This document shows positions 61,562-64,000 of a DNA stretch of 64,000 nt, piece after piece. The stretch covers positions 62,001 through 126,000 of the forward strand of contig NZ_PVYW01000006.1 of assembly GCF_003001675.1 (NCBI RefSeq). The letters run 5' to 3'. The notes beneath the pieces are model-generated. The model was not told the DNA's origin. It saw nothing but the letters and a program-made list of their open reading frames with translations, and searched no databases. This DNA comes from Cohnella sp. SGD-V74 (GTDB lineage Bacteria; Bacillota; Bacilli; Paenibacillales; Paenibacillaceae). Position 1 is the first letter of the stretch, and every line of letters begins with the position of its first letter. The translations under genes and the position numbers were made by a program.

Positions 61562-61606
61562 AAAAAGAGGCCCCCGCTGTACTTTACAGTCGTACAGTCG
61601 GGCGCC
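61562..61606 (-). terminator. Terminator of the second membrane AraC regulator gene
   Basis: On the minus strand GGCGCCCGACTGTAC (61606-61592) pairs with GTACAGCGGGGGCC (61582-61569), followed by TCTTTTTA. It lies 16 bases past the stop codon. Confidence 0.85.
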
Positions 61607-61622
61607 CCGGGGCGATTATTCG

Positions 61623-63992
61623 TTATTCCTTGTCCTGAATGCGCTGCAGATTGCGGCTCAGAACGTATTCCTTCGGCGTCGTGCCGTACTTCTTCTTGAA
61701 CAGCTTGTAGAAGTAGCTCTCGTTCTCCACGCCGATCTTCTGCAAAATTTCCTTCGTCGTCAAGTTCGTGCTCTCCATCCATTCCACCGCTTTGGCCAGC
61801 CTCGTCTCCGTAATGTAGTCGGCGACCGACAGATTCATCCTCGCGTTGAACAGCCGACTGACCGTCTTGGAGGAGGTGCCCAGCTTGTCCGCGACGAATT
61901 GCAGGCACATGGCCGGATTCGCGTAATCCGCCTCGATCAGCTCGCGGATCGCTTCTACCAGAATCGTCTGCTTCTCGCTTTCCGCACTCTCCGCCTTGGA
62001 GAGAATGTCCTTGAGCAGCGCCAGCAGCTGGCGATGGAACTCCGCCAACGTCTCCGCCTCGTACAATCGCTTGGTCAAGCTGCCGAAGTTCACTCTCACC
62101 GGCTCCACTTTGGCGCGGTTCAGCTCCTCGACCGTCGCTTTGATCGAATTCACCAGATTCATCGCCGAGAACATCGCGTTATTGTAGCTGAATCCGCTCA
62201 GCTCCACGAATATTTTGGAGAGCGCCTCTTCTCCCTCGGCCGTATTGCCGCTCTTGATCGCTTCCGTCAGCTTCTTCTCCAGAGCGGCGGAATATCCCAG
62301 CTGCCCGTTTTCTTCGTTGCCCCGTATTTTCTCGTTCGTCAGAATGCAGGACTTGCCGAACAGCATCCGGTAAGCGGTGCCGTTAAGCGCTTCGTAGTAT
62401 TTTTCCGACAGTTCCCGGCAATCGTTCGCGGGGTCCCCGATGAACACGGATACGGACAGGTGAAAATACTCTTCTATATAATGCTGCGCCTGCTTCCACA
62501 GCCCTTCCAGCTCCTCCGAAGGCCCGGCCGCGTTGACGATGAACGCGACGAAGTCGTTTTTCATGTCGACCGCTTCACACGGATAGGAACCGCCCAGCAG
62601 CTCCGTCGAAATGTTCGTGATGCCGAACGCGCACAACGACTGATCGAACGGGCTGAGCTTCTGCCTGAACGCCTGATAATCGTCGATTTTGACGATGCAG
62701 ACGACCATCGGTCGCCGGAAGTCGAGCGCAATGCGGTAAGCGTCGGCGGCTTGATCCCGTTCCTGTTCCGCCATGGACGTGCTGTCGATCAGCAGCTTGC
62801 GCAAAAAGTACGATTTCATGACTTCCTGCTCCGAGCTCTTCCTTCGGTGATATTCGTTGATCAGGTCGATGGAGTGGCGGAACGCTTCGTTCAAGTAAGT
62901 GAATTCGTCCTTCGGCTCGCCGATCCGGGACAATGGCTCCGCATGGCCGACCCGCTTGACCAGATCGCCGATCGGCCTGTAGATTCTGCGGGAGATGAGC
63001 ACGGCGATGACGATCGCGATTGTCAGGAACACGCATGTCGTAACGAGGAACGTCGTTTTGAGCGCGTCCACCTTCCGGAACACCTGGTCGAACTTCTGCG
63101 CTTTGATCAGCGTCCAGTTCATTTTCTCCACGTTCGCATAGGTGATCAAATACGTTTCCCCATCCAGCTCGGTCCGGAAATACCCGGTCGGCTCGTCCGA
63201 TTGCGCCGCGTCGCGATAGTCCAGATAGGACTGCCTCATCGCCGCCAGCAAAGGCCTCTGCTCCGGATCATGGCCGACGATGTCCGTCTCCTGATCGAGA
63301 ATAATGACCTCCTCCTGCTTGCTCTGATCGACCAAATTGACTTTGTCGATGTTCTGCAGCAGCCAATCGGTGCTCGCGTTGACGATCAAGGCGCCCATCG
63401 GCAAATTGTTGTCATCCTTGAAATCGTACATGAAGTAGCTGACCACGTTCTCCGAACCGCCCGCGCTGCCGCCCGCCTCGTATTCCATCTTGCGGGGGAT
63501 CGGCTTCAGGATCGGAATTTCCCGGCCGGAGTGCAGCAGCTTGTCGAAGTTCGCATCCTTGAACAGGAGTTCGCCCGTCGTCGTATAATACGTGTCGGAT
63601 TTCCGGTTGTAGAGGTAGATCGACCGGATGAACGGGTTCGAGTTGACGATCGAGGTTTGCAGGCTGTTGATCTCCTTCATCAGTTCGATGAAGTCGATCT
63701 CCTCGCTGTACATGATCGACCGGATTTCCGGATTGTAGTACAGCGAGATGACAGAATTCAGAATCATATCGTCCATGTAATCGATATTGTATTTGACCTG
63801 GAACAAAATTTTCTTGTTCGCTTGGTATTCGTTGTTCAGTATCGCTTGACCGGACATGTTGTACGCGATCAGGGCAAACGTGGACAGCGGAAGCAGCATC
63901 GCCACGATGATCCAGACGAGAATCGTATTCAGAAACTTGCGCCGTTTGTGTCGCTTGGAGGATTTCGATATCGGGATTCGCAAGAGGTTCAC
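61623..63992 (-). CDS. Membrane-anchored AraC-family regulator (YesS/YtdP type)
   Basis: A 789-residue sensor-regulator. A membrane helix (about residues 20-43) is followed by an extracellular cache-like region, a second helix near residue 325, a long cytoplasmic linker and an AraC double helix-turn-helix (about 690-785, with LQFVADKLGTSSKTVSRLF and TTKEILQKIGVENESYFYKL). It should sense an extracellular sugar and activate the third importer operon just downstream. The start given is GTG at 63992; the frame is still open at the window edge, so the true start may lie outside. Confidence 0.85.
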   Translation of the reverse strand: MNLLRIPISKSSKRHKRRKFLNTILVWIIVAMLLPLSTFALIAYNMSGQAILNNEYQANKKILFQVKYNIDYMDDMILNSVISLYYNPEIRSIMYSEEIDFIELMKEINSLQTSIVNSNPFIRSIYLYNRKSDTYYTTTGELLFKDANFDKLLHSGREIPILKPIPRKMEYEAGGSAGGSENVVSYFMYDFKDDNNLPMGALIVNASTDWLLQNIDKVNLVDQSKQEEVIILDQETDIVGHDPEQRPLLAAMRQSYLDYRDAAQSDEPTGYFRTELDGETYLITYANVEKMNWTLIKAQKFDQVFRKVDALKTTFLVTTCVFLTIAIVIAVLISRRIYRPIGDLVKRVGHAEPLSRIGEPKDEFTYLNEAFRHSIDLINEYHRRKSSEQEVMKSYFLRKLLIDSTSMAEQERDQAADAYRIALDFRRPMVVCIVKIDDYQAFRQKLSPFDQSLCAFGITNISTELLGGSYPCEAVDMKNDFVAFIVNAAGPSEELEGLWKQAQHYIEEYFHLSVSVFIGDPANDCRELSEKYYEALNGTAYRMLFGKSCILTNEKIRGNEENGQLGYSAALEKKLTEAIKSGNTAEGEEALSKIFVELSGFSYNNAMFSAMNLVNSIKATVEELNRAKVEPVRVNFGSLTKRLYEAETLAEFHRQLLALLKDILSKAESAESEKQTILVEAIRELIEADYANPAMCLQFVADKLGTSSKTVSRLFNARMNLSVADYITETRLAKAVEWMESTNLTTKEILQKIGVENESYFYKLFKKKYGTTPKEYVLSRNLQRIQDKE

Positions 63993-64000
63993 CTTCGTCC

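Overview
The window looks like chromosome from a high-GC member of the Paenibacillaceae (Cohnella- or Paenibacillus-like). The grounds are AGGAGG-type ribosome binding sites, frequent GTG/TTG starts, YesM/YesN-style two-component regulators, very large membrane-anchored AraC regulators, and several CUT1 sugar importers without their own ATPase. No rRNA, tRNA, CRISPR array or prophage was seen. The organism assignment is inference from gene content.

Layout. 1-5.8 kb: a partial lipoprotein, an MFS exporter with a three-half-site operator, a FAD oxidoreductase divergent from a LacI regulator, an SGNH esterase and a NAGPA-like glycosidase. 5.9-8.0 kb: three tandem Uma2 (DUF820) genes behind a strong promoter and a terminator-like leader hairpin, then an intergenic repeat patch. 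8.0-17.2 kb: a 748-residue FAD oxidoreductase, a CUT1 importer, a YesN/YesM pair and an AraC regulator. 17.3-22 kb: GH30 and GH3 glycosidases and an acetyl xylan esterase. 22-26.1 kb: a degenerate ROK regulator, a split chromate transporter, and a true formylglycine-generating enzyme between two palindromic mobile-element-like repeats. 26.1-38.2 kb: sugar isomerase, Gfo/Idh oxidoreductase, SGNH hydrolase, a GH95-like enzyme, a second importer and its membrane AraC regulator. 38.7-44.4 kb: a six-gene sugar-catabolic operon (aldolase, oxidoreductase, PfkB kinase, lyxose-type isomerase, mutarotase, DeoR repressor). 44.5-47.8 kb: a GNAT gene and a second Uma2 array of four genes, made by duplication of a 1284-bp two-gene unit and carrying the same promoter and leader as the first array. 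47.9-51.6 kb: cardiolipin synthase, a cluster of DnaA-box-like sites, a rhomboid protease, a small unknown protein and a UPF0173 hydrolase. 51.7-64 kb: GH29 fucosidase, an AraC regulator, an unknown 683-residue protein, RraA-like and aldo/keto reductase genes, a third importer and another membrane AraC regulator.

How it works together. The region is mainly a chain of glycan-use loci: lipoproteins and permeases import oligosaccharides, cytoplasmic glycosidases and esterases cut them, and isomerases, oxidoreductases, a kinase and an aldolase feed the sugars to central metabolism. Each importer sits beside an AraC-type sensor-regulator. Energy is presumably supplied by a shared MsmX-type ATPase encoded elsewhere.

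The strongest unusual signals are the two Uma2 arrays with one conserved promoter-leader module, and the isomerase-kinase-aldolase operon, whose substrate is not evident. Further candidates are the palindromic elements around the FGE gene and the DnaA-box-like cluster outside any obvious origin.
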